A stretch of DNA of 64,000 nt from AP-15 sp963701815 (GCA_963701815.1 CAVPBN010000020.1:1-64000), one strand, 5' to 3'. Counted from the stretch's first letter, positions 35,960 to 45,562 are shown. Translations and numbers: made by a program. Notes: generated from the sequence alone by a model not told the origin.

Positions 35960-37220
35960 ATGCATGACGGCCTGAAGGGTCCTCCCACCGGCTCGGGCCG
36001 GACAACGGGAAGCGGGTTCTTTAACGAGCAGCGGTTCCTTGTATACGGGTCGACCGCCACCGCGTCCTACGCCATTGGGCTGGCCTGGGTAATGATCCGG
36101 CACGAATTGTGGTCAAATCCCGAGGGAAAGTCATGTATTGACTTTACCTGGATATGGATGATCAGCAAATTCGCACTATCAAACGTTCTCGCTCAAGCAT
36201 ATAACTTTTCAATCTTTTCGGATGCACGGACGATTCTGGTTGGACCGCCGAACTGTATACTTGAACATTTTGATTATCCGCCGACGTTGGTGTTCTTCAC
36301 CTATCCTCTCGGTTTGATGCCGTACTCGGTCGCTTTTGCGATGTGGATGATAGCGACGCTTCTTATCTATCTGGCGGCCGTCTACGCGATTATCCCACGT
36401 CCGGCTGCCGTTATCGCTGCGCTCACACCATACCCTGTGATTTTCAATGCGTTGAGGGGCCATAACGGGTTTCTGACGGCGGGGTTGATCGGCTTGGCGC
36501 TCGTTTTTATGAAGCGCCGACCGTGGCTGTCTGGATTTTTCATTGGCCTGCTGACTTATAAACCTCAATTCGGCATACTCTTCCCGCTCGCGCTATTAGC
36601 CTCGCGAAACTGGCGCGTCCTGCTCAGCGCGAGCGCAACGGGCGTGATATTTGCGGTGGCCGCGGCGATCGCGTTTGGTTATCAGGCATGGCCGTCTTTC
36701 GTCGCGCCCTGGCCGACCGCGCATCGAGCCTCAGCAAGGCTCCAGCGGAGGCGAACACCACTGGTATCGGTCTTTGGCTGTCTTGGATCGGCGGGTGTGA
36801 GCGCTCATATCGCATGGACAGCGCAGTTGGCGGTCACCGGTGATCGTGGCGGTGACGGTCTGCGGCCTTAGAGACAGGCCGATCGCTCATTTTTTGAAAG
36901 CGACGGCTCTCGGTAGCGGGGCGGTATTGGCCGGTCCCCACGCATACGGTTACGATGTCTGCATCCTGACGATTGCCGTCGCTTTTCTCGTCAAGGACGG
37001 TTTGGCGAAGGGGTTTCTGCGTGGCGAACGGACGACCATGCTGATGTGCTGGTTCAGCTTGATCCTGCTGACTGGCCGGGTTCCGGCGATTATCTGCGTG
37101 GCTTTGCTCGTCATTGTTGTTCGCCGGGCTTTGCAAAGCCGGTTCGATGCTCGCAAACTGGGCTCGATCCTCAGCCGATGTTGCCGGCGACCGCCATTCT
37201 CCGTGGAAATCACGTCATGA
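35960..37220 (+). pseudogene. GT87-family (DUF2029) protein, paralogue 2 (broken)
   Basis: A GT87 protein starting MHDGLKGPPTGSGRTTGSG. It reads well through FDYPPTLVFFTYPLGLMPYS and GLLTYKPQFGILFPLALLAS to about 36700. The frame is then lost between 36705 and 36830 and regained as TVCGLRDRPIAHFLKATALG and ILTIAVAFLVKDGLAKGFLR to the stop. At least two indels are needed. It pairs with paralogue 3 (38.3 kb), which is intact. The DNA here is visibly AT-richer than the surrounding region. The stop overlaps the following start by ATGA, so the operon layout is still visible. Confidence 0.75.
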
Positions 37221-38288
37221 ACGACCGGTTGATGAGATTGCCGCGGGGAAGGAGACCGCTTTTCCACCGGGTGGTCGCTAGCGGCGGCAGCGAGTATTTT
37301 TAGCACAGATTTTCCATTCTGGATTTTCATAACAATCCTAGGATCGATCGATCTCGCCTGGTTACATCATGCCTCTGTCCATATGGCGGGGAGGCCAATA
37401 AAGGCCTTTATGCTCTTGTTGTGCTACTACATCGTGATTGCCTGGTTACTGCCGTCGGGGGCGGCCAAATTTCGTTAAGTCCAGCGCCTCCCGAGTTTGC
37501 ACCGCCTAGCGCAAATCACTGCCATATCAATGGTTATTGGTCCACTTAGCTATCTTGTGATCAGCTTGAACATGCCGTTGATCGACGCACCGCTTCGGCA
37601 GATGAATCCGCATTGGAGTTAAATTGGGCGGCGCAGCGCAATTTAGTCATGATTCACCGGTAATAATGAAAATTTTGAATATTTCCTATACAAGCATTTA
37701 TTGGCAGATGTTCGTAATTGTAGGCATTTGCTCGACGCATTCACTCCCTCGCGAGAAGGAGTTCGTACGAAACTATGCGCTGTGCTTGACCGTATGCATC
37801 GTCATCGGTGGGATTTTGCCAGCGCTGGGTCCGCCAGTCTTTTTTGGCCTGTAGAGCCGGCAGAGTTTGAAGCTATTCGGAGCGGAGGTTGGCACCTTTT
37901 CGACTACCGCACGATGCAGGGGCTGATCGCGTTTCCGTCGATCCACGCGGCGTTCTCGATCCTCGCCGTCTACGCGGTTCGCCACAGCCTACCAGGGCTT
38001 ATCGGCCTGGGCATGCTCAACGTGTTTATGCTTGCGTCGACACCGATTATCGGCGGTCACTATCTGATCGATGTGATCGGCGGTGGCATTATTGCAGGGG
38101 CTTCGATATTATGCGTCAGGAAATTTAATCGGTGGAGAATAGCTAGTTGTCGCAGCCTGCACCCAATTGGGTCATCGAGGGTTCCACGGGCTAGACAGGG
38201 CGCGGTTCCGAGAGCGTCTGTCTGGCATCGCGTGGTCCGCCGAACGACCAGGATGGTAGCGCAGCCGCTTAATGGCTGGCGACTGTGA
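37217..38288 (+). pseudogene. PAP2-superfamily membrane phosphatase/transferase (degraded)
   Basis: A decayed PAP2-type protein like the Aur1/inositol-phosphotransferase branch. It starts MNDRLMRLPRGRRPLFHRVV at an ATGA overlap with the upstream gene. Pieces then appear in several frames: WIFITILGSIDLAWLHH (37320 on), SMVIGPLSYLVISLNMPLID (about 37530), MFVIVGICSTHSLPREKEF (37708 on), and the catalytic part GLIAFPSIHAAFSILAVYAV with STPIIGGHYLIDVIGGGIIA (37919 on). SIHAAF and GGHYLIDV give the two histidines. At least three frameshifts and in-frame stops separate them. It may be dead, or the region may be badly assembled. Confidence 0.7.
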
Positions 38289-38309
38289 TTTCCCGTTGAA
38301 AATTACGCC

Positions 38310-39581
38310 ATGAACGGCCTTATCGAGAAATCTCGGACCGGCTCGGGCTGGGGCAGATTGCTAGAGATTGAAGACCGGATCTTCACCGAGTGGCGTCTGC
38401 AACTTTACGGATTGGGCGTCCCCGTGGCCTATGCTCTGGCCCTGGCGTGGCGGATCTCCCGGGGTCAATCGGTTTTTCTTCCTGACGGCAGGCTGCGATG
38501 CCTCGATTTTGGCTGGATGTGGCTGAGCGGCAAATTCGCCGCATCCGGCGACCCCGCCCGAATATTCGATTATCCGGCGTTTTCGGCGGCCCAGGCCGCG
38601 CTATTCGGTCCGCATAATTGCGGTTTCTTTCCCCATTTTTATTATCCGCCGACATTCGTGTTCATGCTTTTTCCGCTCGGGTTCATGCCGTACCTGACAG
38701 CTTTCGTGGTATGGAACCTGGCGACGCTGCTCTTTTACCTCGGGGCGGTCTACGCGATCATACCGCGTCGTGCAGCGCTCTTTGCGGCACTGACGCCGTT
38801 TTTCGTGCCGGTCAACATCGACTTTGGCCATAACGGGTTTGTCACGGCCGCACTCGTCGGCTTTTCGCTGGTTTTTATGGAAAGGCGGCCGTGGCTGTCC
38901 GCATCATTTCTCGGCCTGTTGACCTACAAGCCCCAGATCGGGCTGCTCTTCCCGCCGGCGCTGCTGGCCTCGCGCAACTGGCGCGCCCTCGCCGGTGCGG
39001 CGGCGATCAGCGTGCTTCTCGGCGCCGCGGCGGCAATCGCCTTTGGCGAGCAGGGGTGGCCGTCGTTCGTCGACGCTATGCTCACCCGAAACTCGATGTG
39101 GAGCCCGGACGGCACGACCGAACTCAATGTCCAGTCGGTCCTCGGTCTGCTGCACCGCGCGGGCGTCGGCGCATCGATTGCCTGGGCCGTCCAGTTGGCG
39201 GTCGCCGCGATCGTCGGGCTGGCAGTGTGCGTGCTCTGGTCCAAACCGGTCCCCTATTCGCTGAAGGCCGCCGCTCTCTGCGTCGGTTCGGTGACGGTCA
39301 CCCCCTATGCGCTATTCTACGATCTTTGCGTGCTGACGATCGCCGTCGCCTTCCTCGTCAAAGACGCGCTGGCGCGCGGCTTTCTGCCCGGCGAGCGAAC
39401 CATGATCCTTGTCTGCTGGGCCGGCCTGTTCCTGGCGCGGACGCCGATCGGCCCGATCATCTGCGCGGCCCTGCTTTTCCTGATCGCTCGGCGGATCTGG
39501 GCGTACCACAGAAACCTCGTCGCAGTCGCCCGAATTGCGCCGATCGGGCAGGCTCTCTCAGTCGGTCACCCTAATGAGTGA
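38310..39581 (+). CDS. GT87-family (DUF2029) membrane protein, paralogue 3 (intact)
   Basis: A complete 423-residue GT87/DUF2029 protein with about ten hydrophobic helices. It starts MNGLIEKSRTGSGWGRLLEI. Landmarks are LDFGWMWLSGKFAASGDPAR (acidic periplasmic loop), FYYPPTFVFMLFPLGFMPYL, GHNGFVTAALVGFSLVF and LLTYKPQIGLLFPPALLASR. It is the only intact member of the four and gives the reference length. It closely resembles paralogue 2. It probably transfers mannose or a related sugar from a polyprenyl phosphate donor in the periplasm. Confidence 0.85.
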   Translation: MNGLIEKSRTGSGWGRLLEIEDRIFTEWRLQLYGLGVPVAYALALAWRISRGQSVFLPDGRLRCLDFGWMWLSGKFAASGDPARIFDYPAFSAAQAALFGPHNCGFFPHFYYPPTFVFMLFPLGFMPYLTAFVVWNLATLLFYLGAVYAIIPRRAALFAALTPFFVPVNIDFGHNGFVTAALVGFSLVFMERRPWLSASFLGLLTYKPQIGLLFPPALLASRNWRALAGAAAISVLLGAAAAIAFGEQGWPSFVDAMLTRNSMWSPDGTTELNVQSVLGLLHRAGVGASIAWAVQLAVAAIVGLAVCVLWSKPVPYSLKAAALCVGSVTVTPYALFYDLCVLTIAVAFLVKDALARGFLPGERTMILVCWAGLFLARTPIGPIICAALLFLIARRIWAYHRNLVAVARIAPIGQALSVGHPNE

Positions 39582-39626
39582 GGTGTCTTCGAGGCCCCGC
39601 ACCGAAGCGGCGGAGATCAACTATTA

Positions 39627-40872
39627 GTGAGGCCACTGGGTGTTTTCGCGGTCTGGCGGTTGCAGGCCTATGGTTACACTCTCGCCGCGGCCTACGCTGT
39701 GTTCGTCTTTTATCTTTACCATCTCGGCGTTTGGCTGCTGAACAAGAAGGGCGTACCGGTCTACCACGATTTCACTTGTGCATTCGTCGCCGGATGGCTG
39801 GCGCTGCACGGGCAGATAGCTTCGATCTATCTCGCGGCGGCGTTCAAGGGCGCCCAGGACGCGCTGGTCGGGACCGGGCATGCGCTGTTTTCGAACTGGC
39901 CCTACCCGCCGATTTATTTTCTGATTCTCGCCCCGCTTGCGACCTTGCCCTACGTCGCGGCATTCCTGACCTGGGGTGTGGTGACCCTGATCGGATACGT
40001 CGCCGTCGTCTATCTGATCGTGCGGCGGCGACCGGCTATTGCAGTGGCGCTGGCGTCGCCGTTCGCGGCGTGGAATTTTATTGCCGGGCAAAGCGGCGCT
40101 CTGACTGCGGGGCTGATCGGCGCAGCGCTCTTGACCCTCGAACGTCGGCCGGTGCTGGCGGGCGTGTTCATCGGCTGCCTGACCTACAAGCCGCAATGGG
40201 GCATCTGATCCCGGTGGCGCTCGTCGCCGCGCAGGCAGTGGCGGGCGATCGCCGGCGCCGCCGTCACGACGGTCCTCCTCGCCGGTCGTCTCGATCGCCG
40301 CCTTCGGCATCGAGCCCTGGGCCGAATTTCCCCGGGAGCTTTTCGCGCAAGCCGGCCTGAATCTTTTCGTCGGACTTGGGCAGGGGCCGACCCTGGCCCA
40401 TGGGGCCATTTCCAGTCGGTTTACGGCTTGGTCCGGTATTTACACGGCGGTGCCGCCATCGCTTGGCTGGCCCAAGGGATCACGACGTTCGGCATGGCCG
40501 TCATCGTCTGGCTCGTATGGCGCTCCCGCGTGCGGTACGCGCTGAAGGCGGCGGCATTGTCGGCAGCGGCGCTGATCGCCACGCCTTACGCCTTTGCCTA
40601 CGACCTGGCGGCGATCGCGGTACCGGTCGCCTTTCTCGCCCAGGACCAGATCGACCGCGGATTGCTGCGGGGCGAGCAGACGACATTGCTCGCGCTCTTT
40701 GCCGCGAGCCTCGTGGTATTTGCCATGGCGGGAAAGGCGCCCGCCGGCTGCGCTGATATTGCTCGCCTTGCTGGGCCTGATCCTCCGCCGCGCGCTTCAG
40801 GATGGCAATGGGCGCGCTTTAGTAAAGAAGAGGCATGGAGAAACCCCTAAAAATTTGCAAAAATTTTTTTGA
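39627..40872 (+). pseudogene. GT87-family (DUF2029) protein, paralogue 4 (multiple frameshifts)
   Basis: Starts GTG (MRPLGVFAVWRLQAYGYTLA) and reads cleanly through NWPYPPIYFLILAPLATLPY to GVFIGCLTYKPQWGI. A shift follows at about 40200, with disorder to about 40390. It continues as VRYLHGGAAIAWLAQGITTF and ALIATPYAFAYDLAAIAVPV, then shifts again near 40740 into LILLALLGLILRRALQDGNG and the stop at 40872. At least three indels are needed. The stop codon lies in the T-run of leader copy 2. It is most similar to paralogue 1. Confidence 0.72.
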
Positions 40873-40917
40873 GACGACTCTCCTCGCCGGCGATTGATTC
40901 ACCGACGGGTAGAAGCG
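40859..40917 (+). promoter_or_regulatory. Duplicated intergenic leader, copy 2 (upstream of pilin)
   Basis: Near-copy of 32743-32800: AAAAATTTTTTTGAGACG, then GCGATTGATTCACCGACGGG and TAGAAGCG. Here it overlaps the end of the fourth GT87 gene and ends about 58 bases before the first Flp pilin start. Shared by the glycan island and the pilus locus, it could be a common promoter, a regulator site, or a leftover of a duplication. Confidence 0.5.
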
Positions 40918-40974
40918 TCCGCCGGAAAGCGGTGCGGAACCCGCCACTGGCCTAACCTCTCATAGGACGTTTAC

Positions 40975-41146
40975 ATGCTCAAACTCATCAATCGGTTCCG
41001 CCGCGACGAAGAGGGCGCCGCCCTGGTCGAATACGGCATGCTCGTCGGCCTGATCGCGGTGATCTGCGTGGCCGCGGTCACGCTTCTTGGCAAAGAAGTC
41101 AGCAGCGCGTTCAGCATTATCGCGGTCGACTCTGGCCGCTATCTGA
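40975..41146 (+). CDS. Flp family type IVb pilin, copy 1 (frameshift near the end)
   Basis: A short prepilin beginning MLKLINRFRRDEEGAALVEY, with the type IVb cleavage site G/AALVEY and the hydrophobic helix GMLVGLIAVICVAAVTLLG. The frame lacks a stop after SAFSIIAVD. Removing one T near 41131 gives VDLAAI and a TGA at 41144-41146, the normal Flp length of about 56 residues. It would form the Tad pilus fibre after processing by the prepilin peptidase at 41.4 kb. Confidence 0.85.
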
Positions 41147-41261
41147 GACGTACGGAACCGACGCCTCGTCGAGCGCGGCATAGCCGCGTTCGACAGCGCC
41201 TCGCCGATTGCCGCTTGCCGGATGATAATCAGCGTCCTTCCTCTTTCCGAGAGACTGCCGA

Positions 41262-41432
41262 ATGCTCCAGCTCAGCAAATGCCTCCGCCGGGACGAAAGG
41301 GGCGCTGCGCTGGTCGAATACGCACTGCTCGTCGGCTTGATCGCGGTGATCTGCGTGGCCGGCGTCACCCTGTTCGGTCAGGAGGTCAGCAGCGCCTTCA
41401 GCAGCTATGCAGTTGCTTTGGCGGTCATCTGA
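41262..41432 (+). CDS. Flp family type IVb pilin, copy 2
   Basis: A complete 56-residue Flp prepilin, MLQLSKCLRRDERGAALVEY, then ALLVGLIAVICVAGVTLFGQ and EVSSAFSSYAVALAVI. It is very close to copy 1, 115 bases upstream, indicating a tandem duplication. Its stop overlaps the first codon of the prepilin peptidase gene (TGATG). Cleaved after the G before AALVEY, it would be a major pilin of the Tad pilus. Confidence 0.92.
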   Translation: MLQLSKCLRRDERGAALVEYALLVGLIAVICVAGVTLFGQEVSSAFSSYAVALAVI

Positions 41433-41969
41433 TGCTAGGCCCGATCGATGCCCGCCTCCGCCGGCTATCGGAGAATGACGTGCACACGCTGATTTCGCTC
41501 GATTGGCATCGTCGTCTTTGCGGTCGTCGCCTATGGCGATCTGCGGACGCGGCGGATCGCGAACGGGCTCTCGATCGCCGTTGCGGCGCTGGGGCTCGCC
41601 CGCCTCGCCGTGATCGGCGACTGGAGCCACGCGGTCTATACCCTCGCCGCGGCGGCGGCGGTCTTTGCCGTCGCCTATATGATGTTCTGGCGCGGCTGGC
41701 TCGGCGGCGGCGACGCCAAATTGCTGCCGGCGGCGGCCCTCCTCGTCGGCTACCGCGATCTGTTCGGCTTTCTGCTGGTGATGAGCCTCGCCGGCGCCGT
41801 CCTCGCCCTCGCGGTCCTCGCCGCCGGCCGGTTCGGCGGGCCGCTCGGATATCTGCTGCCGGCGGGGGAGGCGAATGAAGCGGCGGCGCGGCCGAGCGTA
41901 CCCTATGGTGTCGCGATCGCCGCCGCCGGCGTGTTGATCCTGGTCCTGCAAACCCCTTTGGTGAAGTGA
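41432..41969 (+). CDS. cpaA: Prepilin peptidase CpaA/TadV (frameshifted)
   Basis: An A24-family aspartic prepilin peptidase of about 178 residues. The N-terminus (MLGPIDARLRRLSENDVHTL) is in one frame. Near 41507 a one-base indel moves into VVFAVVAYGDLRTRRIANGL, the first catalytic Asp region, and then WLGGGDAKLLPAAALLVG with the second Asp in GGGD. Four hydrophobic helices remain. It processes the Flp pilins upstream and probably the TadE/TadG pseudopilins. The start overlaps the pilin stop; a GTG at 41480 is an alternative. Confidence 0.82.
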
Positions 41970-41976
41970 GCTCCCG

Positions 41977-42885
41977 ATGCGCGCCAAGACGATCCTGACC
42001 GTACTCTTTGTCCTTTCCATCGCCGTCGCCGCGGTCGTGGTGCTGCGCGCCATGCCGCACCAGGTCGACGCCGCGCCGCAGCTGGCGGCCCGCACCCAGA
42101 TCCTGGTGGCGGCGATACCGCTCGCCCCCGGCACCCTGTTGCGCGACCAGGACGTGACCTGGCAGCCGATCGACGGCGCCCCCGAGGCGACGGAGTTCGT
42201 GCGGCCGTCGGCGGCGGCCCGCGAGGCGCAGCCCGAGCTCGACGACCAGGCGCGCGCGGCGGTCTATGGTGCGGCGTTGCGCGGCGCCATCTCGGGTGCG
42301 GCGGCGCGCACCGCGATCTCGCAGGGCGAGCCGATCCGGCGCCCCGAGATCGTCAAGCCCGGCGACCGCGACTTTCTGCAGGTCGTGCTGTCGCCCGGCG
42401 CGCGGGCGATCGCGATCCCGGTCGCCACCGGCGGGGCCAGCACCGGCCTCCTCTATCCGGGCGACCGGGTCGATGTGATCCTGACCCAGAAATTCGGCGA
42501 AGGCCCGCTCGACCGCCGCTCGGTCGGCGAGACCGTGGTCGAGAACCTGCGGGTGCTGGCGATCGATGCGCCGGGCGACAAACAGCCCGCCGGTGTCTTT
42601 GGCCGGACCGTGACCCTGGAGGTGACGCCGGTGCAGGCGGAAAAGATCAATGTCGCCACCGACCTCGGCAAATTGTCGCTGAGCCTGCGCAGCACCAGCG
42701 GCGCCGCCGGCGTTCTCGCCGCGGCGACGCCCGGACCCGGCGAACCGAGTTCCGTCAAGCCGACCTGGGCCGGCGACGTGTCGCCCGCGCTGGGCGGCGT
42801 GATGCCGCGCGACCAGGTCGTCGCCGAGCGGCCGCCGGTCGTCGTGCTGCACGGCGTCAGGGGGACGGAAAGCGTCAAGCAGTGA
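41977..42885 (+). CDS. cpaB: Flp pilus assembly protein CpaB/RcpC
   Basis: A 302-residue CpaB with an N-terminal signal-anchor (ILTVLFVLSIAVAAVVVLRA), a SAF-like domain (ILVAAIPLAPGTLLRDQDVT) and the RcpC/CpaB domain (LSPGARAIAIPVATGGASTG, LLYPGDRVDVILTQ). It acts in the periplasm, usually next to the secretin CpaC. Here the next gene is cpaE, only 94 bases away; no secretin gene is present. The start is at 41977, eight bases after cpaA. Confidence 0.9.
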   Translation: MRAKTILTVLFVLSIAVAAVVVLRAMPHQVDAAPQLAARTQILVAAIPLAPGTLLRDQDVTWQPIDGAPEATEFVRPSAAAREAQPELDDQARAAVYGAALRGAISGAAARTAISQGEPIRRPEIVKPGDRDFLQVVLSPGARAIAIPVATGGASTGLLYPGDRVDVILTQKFGEGPLDRRSVGETVVENLRVLAIDAPGDKQPAGVFGRTVTLEVTPVQAEKINVATDLGKLSLSLRSTSGAAGVLAAATPGPGEPSSVKPTWAGDVSPALGGVMPRDQVVAERPPVVVLHGVRGTESVKQ

Positions 42886-42979
42886 CCGGCATCGATCGAT
42901 ACGGGTATCCTGGCAAACGCCGCAATCCGAGGTACGTGATGTTGCACCTGTCCGCTATGATCGCCGGAGCGACCCAGCC

Positions 42980-44200
42980 ATGAGGAGCGTTCTCGAAGCC
43001 GCCGCCCCGATCGAGCGGGCGCGCGCGTCGACCGGCCGCGCGGCGCTCCTCGCCTTTGTCGCCGATGCCGCGACCGAGCGGGTCCTGCGCGACCATCTGG
43101 AGGAGCTGGGCTTCGCCGACGCGACGATCACGCGCGGCGGCGTCGCCAAGGCGATCGAAACCCTCGCCGCACAGCGTTCGCCCGATCTGCTGATCGTCGA
43201 CATCAGCGGCGACGCTCTGCCGGTGTCGCGGATCCACAGCCTCGCCGAGGTGTGCGAGCCCGGCGTCACCGTCGTCGCGATCGGCGACCGCAACGAGATC
43301 GGCCTCTATCGCGACCTGCTGCACGCCGGGGTCAGCGACTACATCGTCAAGCCGCTGACCGCGCAGCTCGTCTCGCGGGTGCTGACCGCCAAGCACCACC
43401 AGGGCGAGGTCGGCATGATCAGCCGCAAGCTCGGGACCCTGGTCGCGGTCGTCGGCGCCAGGGGCGGCGTCGGGACGACGACGATCGCGGTCAACCTCGC
43501 CTGGCATCTCGCCGATCGGCAAAACCGCCGGGCGGCGCTGCTCGATCTCGACCTGCACCACGGCAATTGCGCGATGGCGCTGAACGTCAAGCCGACCGCG
43601 GGGCTGCGCGAGGCTTTGATCAACCCGGCCCGCATCGACAGCACGCTGCTCGAACGGGTGATGGCGCCGGTCGGCGAGCGCCTGTTCGTGCTGAGCGCCG
43701 AGGAGCCGCTGCGCGACAATGTCGATTTTACCGAGGAAGCGGTCGAAACCCTGGTCACCGCGCTGCGCGAGCAATTCCACTACGTCGTCATGGACGTGCC
43801 GCGGATACCCTCGGCGCCGTTTCTGAGGGCGCTCGACCTGGCCGATTTCCGCATCGTCGTCTCCGACGCGACCCTGCGCTCGGCGCGCGACACGGTGCGG
43901 CTGCGCAGCACGCTCGGCGAGGGCGACGGCGCGCACGGCCACAGCAACCTGCTCGTCGTCAACCGCCACGGCGAGGGCGGGCGCCACGCGGTCTCGCTCG
44001 GCGAGATGCAGGATATCCTCAAGCTGCGGCCAAAGAGCGTGATCCCGTATCAGCCGACATTGTTCACCGCCGCCGCCGGCGGCGGGCCGGTCGCCGCCGC
44101 GCGGCGCGGCAGGTTCGGCGACGCGATCGCCGCACTCGCCTCCGAGCTGTCGGGCCGGGCGCCGCAGCGGCGGCGGTGGTGGCAGAGGGGCGCGACATGA
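42980..44200 (+). CDS. cpaE: Pilus localisation ATPase CpaE/TadZ
   Basis: A 406-residue CpaE/TadZ. An N-terminal receiver-like domain (residues 20-135: LLAFVADAATERVLRDHLEE, LLIVDISGDALPVSRI) is followed by a ParA/MinD-like ATPase domain. The P-loop reads GARGGVGTTTIAVNLAW; the signature lysine of ParA (KGG) is arginine, a known trait of the TadZ family. Other motifs are LLDLDLHHGNCAM and VMDVPRIP. TadZ places the Tad machinery at a cell pole. The stop overlaps the cpaF start (ATGA). Confidence 0.9.
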   Translation: MRSVLEAAAPIERARASTGRAALLAFVADAATERVLRDHLEELGFADATITRGGVAKAIETLAAQRSPDLLIVDISGDALPVSRIHSLAEVCEPGVTVVAIGDRNEIGLYRDLLHAGVSDYIVKPLTAQLVSRVLTAKHHQGEVGMISRKLGTLVAVVGARGGVGTTTIAVNLAWHLADRQNRRAALLDLDLHHGNCAMALNVKPTAGLREALINPARIDSTLLERVMAPVGERLFVLSAEEPLRDNVDFTEEAVETLVTALREQFHYVVMDVPRIPSAPFLRALDLADFRIVVSDATLRSARDTVRLRSTLGEGDGAHGHSNLLVVNRHGEGGRHAVSLGEMQDILKLRPKSVIPYQPTLFTAAAGGGPVAAARRGRFGDAIAALASELSGRAPQRRRWWQRGAT

Positions 44201-45561
44201 GATCGTCCGGCTTTGGGCGCCGCGTCGTCGAGCCGCAATCGCGCGAACTCGTTCTGGTCCCCAACAAACCGGCGGCGCCGACCGCCGATCTGACCGGCCG
44301 CGACGAGATCAAGGAGCGCATCCGCACCGCGCTGATGGCGCGGATCGACCCGGCGGTCGCCGGCCGCATCGGCCGCGACACGTTGCGGGTCGAAGTGGCC
44401 AAGCTGGTCGGCGAGATCGCCACCGAAGAGCGCATCGAGCTCAACGAGATCGAGGAGAGCGCGCTCGCCGCCGAGCTGACCGACGACATGATCGGGCTCG
44501 GACCGCTCGAACCGTTTCTCGCCGACGACGACATCACCGACATCCTGGCGAACGGCCCGTTCTCGGTCTTTATCGAACGGCACGGCAAGCTCGAACGGAC
44601 CAACGCCCGGTTTCGCAACGCCGAGCATCTCGTCGGCATCGCCCAGCGGATCGCCAGCGCGATCGGGCGCCGCATCGACGATTCGAGCCCGATGGTCGAC
44701 GCGCGGCTCGAGGACGGCAGCCGGGTCAACATCGTGTTGCCGCCGCTGGTGCTGAACGGCGGCACCATCTCGATCCGCAAATTCCCAAAGCGGGGCCTGA
44801 CGCTCGACGCGATGGTGCGCCTCGACACGATGTCGGCGAGCGTTGCGCGCGTGCTGCAGATCGCGTCGCGCTCGCGCCTCAACATCCTGATCTCGGGCGG
44901 CACCGGCTCGGGCAAGACGACCATGTTGAACGCGATCTCGCGCTACATCGACCCGAGCGAACGGGTGATCACGATCGAGGACGCGGTCGAGTTGCGGTTG
45001 CAGCAGCCGCACGTCGTGCAGATGGAGACGCGCCCGCCCAATATCGAAGGCGTCGGCCATATCCCGCAGCGCGAACTCGTGCGCAACTCGCTGCGGATGC
45101 GGCCGGACCGCATCATCGTCGGCGAGGTGCGCGGGCCCGAGGCCTTCGACATGATGCAGGCGATGAACACCGGGCATGACGGGTCGATGTCGACGATCCA
45201 TTCGAACTCGCCGCGCGACGCGCTTTTTCGCCTCGAAAACATGGTCATGATGGCGAATCTGAGCCTGCCGCTGCCGGCGATCCGCATGCAGATCGCCAGC
45301 GCGCTGAACCTGCTCGTCCATATCGAACGGATGCGCGACGGCGTGCGCCGCGTGCAGTACGTCGCCGAGGTCGCCGGCATGGAAGGCGACGTGATCACGC
45401 TGCGCGACCTCTTTGTCTACCATTATCGCGGCGAGCGTCGCGACGGTCGGATCGAGGGCGAGTTCCAGTCGACCCGGATGCGTCCGGATTTCCTCGTCCG
45501 GGCCGCGCGCTACAGCCTCGACAAGGAATTGCTCGACGCCATCGGGATCGCGGGAGGCTGA
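44197..45561 (+). CDS. cpaF: Tad secretion ATPase CpaF/TadA
   Basis: A 454-residue hexameric type II/IV secretion ATPase that powers pilin assembly. Motifs: Walker A SGGTGSGKTTML, Asp box (ITIEDAVELRL), Walker B (IIVGEVRGPEAFDMMQAMNT) and His box (GHDGSMSTIHSNSP). The N-terminal domain starts MRSSGFGRRVVEPQSRELVL. It is coupled to cpaE upstream by ATGA overlap and followed at once by tadB. Intact. Confidence 0.95.
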   Translation: MRSSGFGRRVVEPQSRELVLVPNKPAAPTADLTGRDEIKERIRTALMARIDPAVAGRIGRDTLRVEVAKLVGEIATEERIELNEIEESALAAELTDDMIGLGPLEPFLADDDITDILANGPFSVFIERHGKLERTNARFRNAEHLVGIAQRIASAIGRRIDDSSPMVDARLEDGSRVNIVLPPLVLNGGTISIRKFPKRGLTLDAMVRLDTMSASVARVLQIASRSRLNILISGGTGSGKTTMLNAISRYIDPSERVITIEDAVELRLQQPHVVQMETRPPNIEGVGHIPQRELVRNSLRMRPDRIIVGEVRGPEAFDMMQAMNTGHDGSMSTIHSNSPRDALFRLENMVMMANLSLPLPAIRMQIASALNLLVHIERMRDGVRRVQYVAEVAGMEGDVITLRDLFVYHYRGERRDGRIEGEFQSTRMRPDFLVRAARYSLDKELLDAIGIAGG

Positions 45562-45562
45562 A

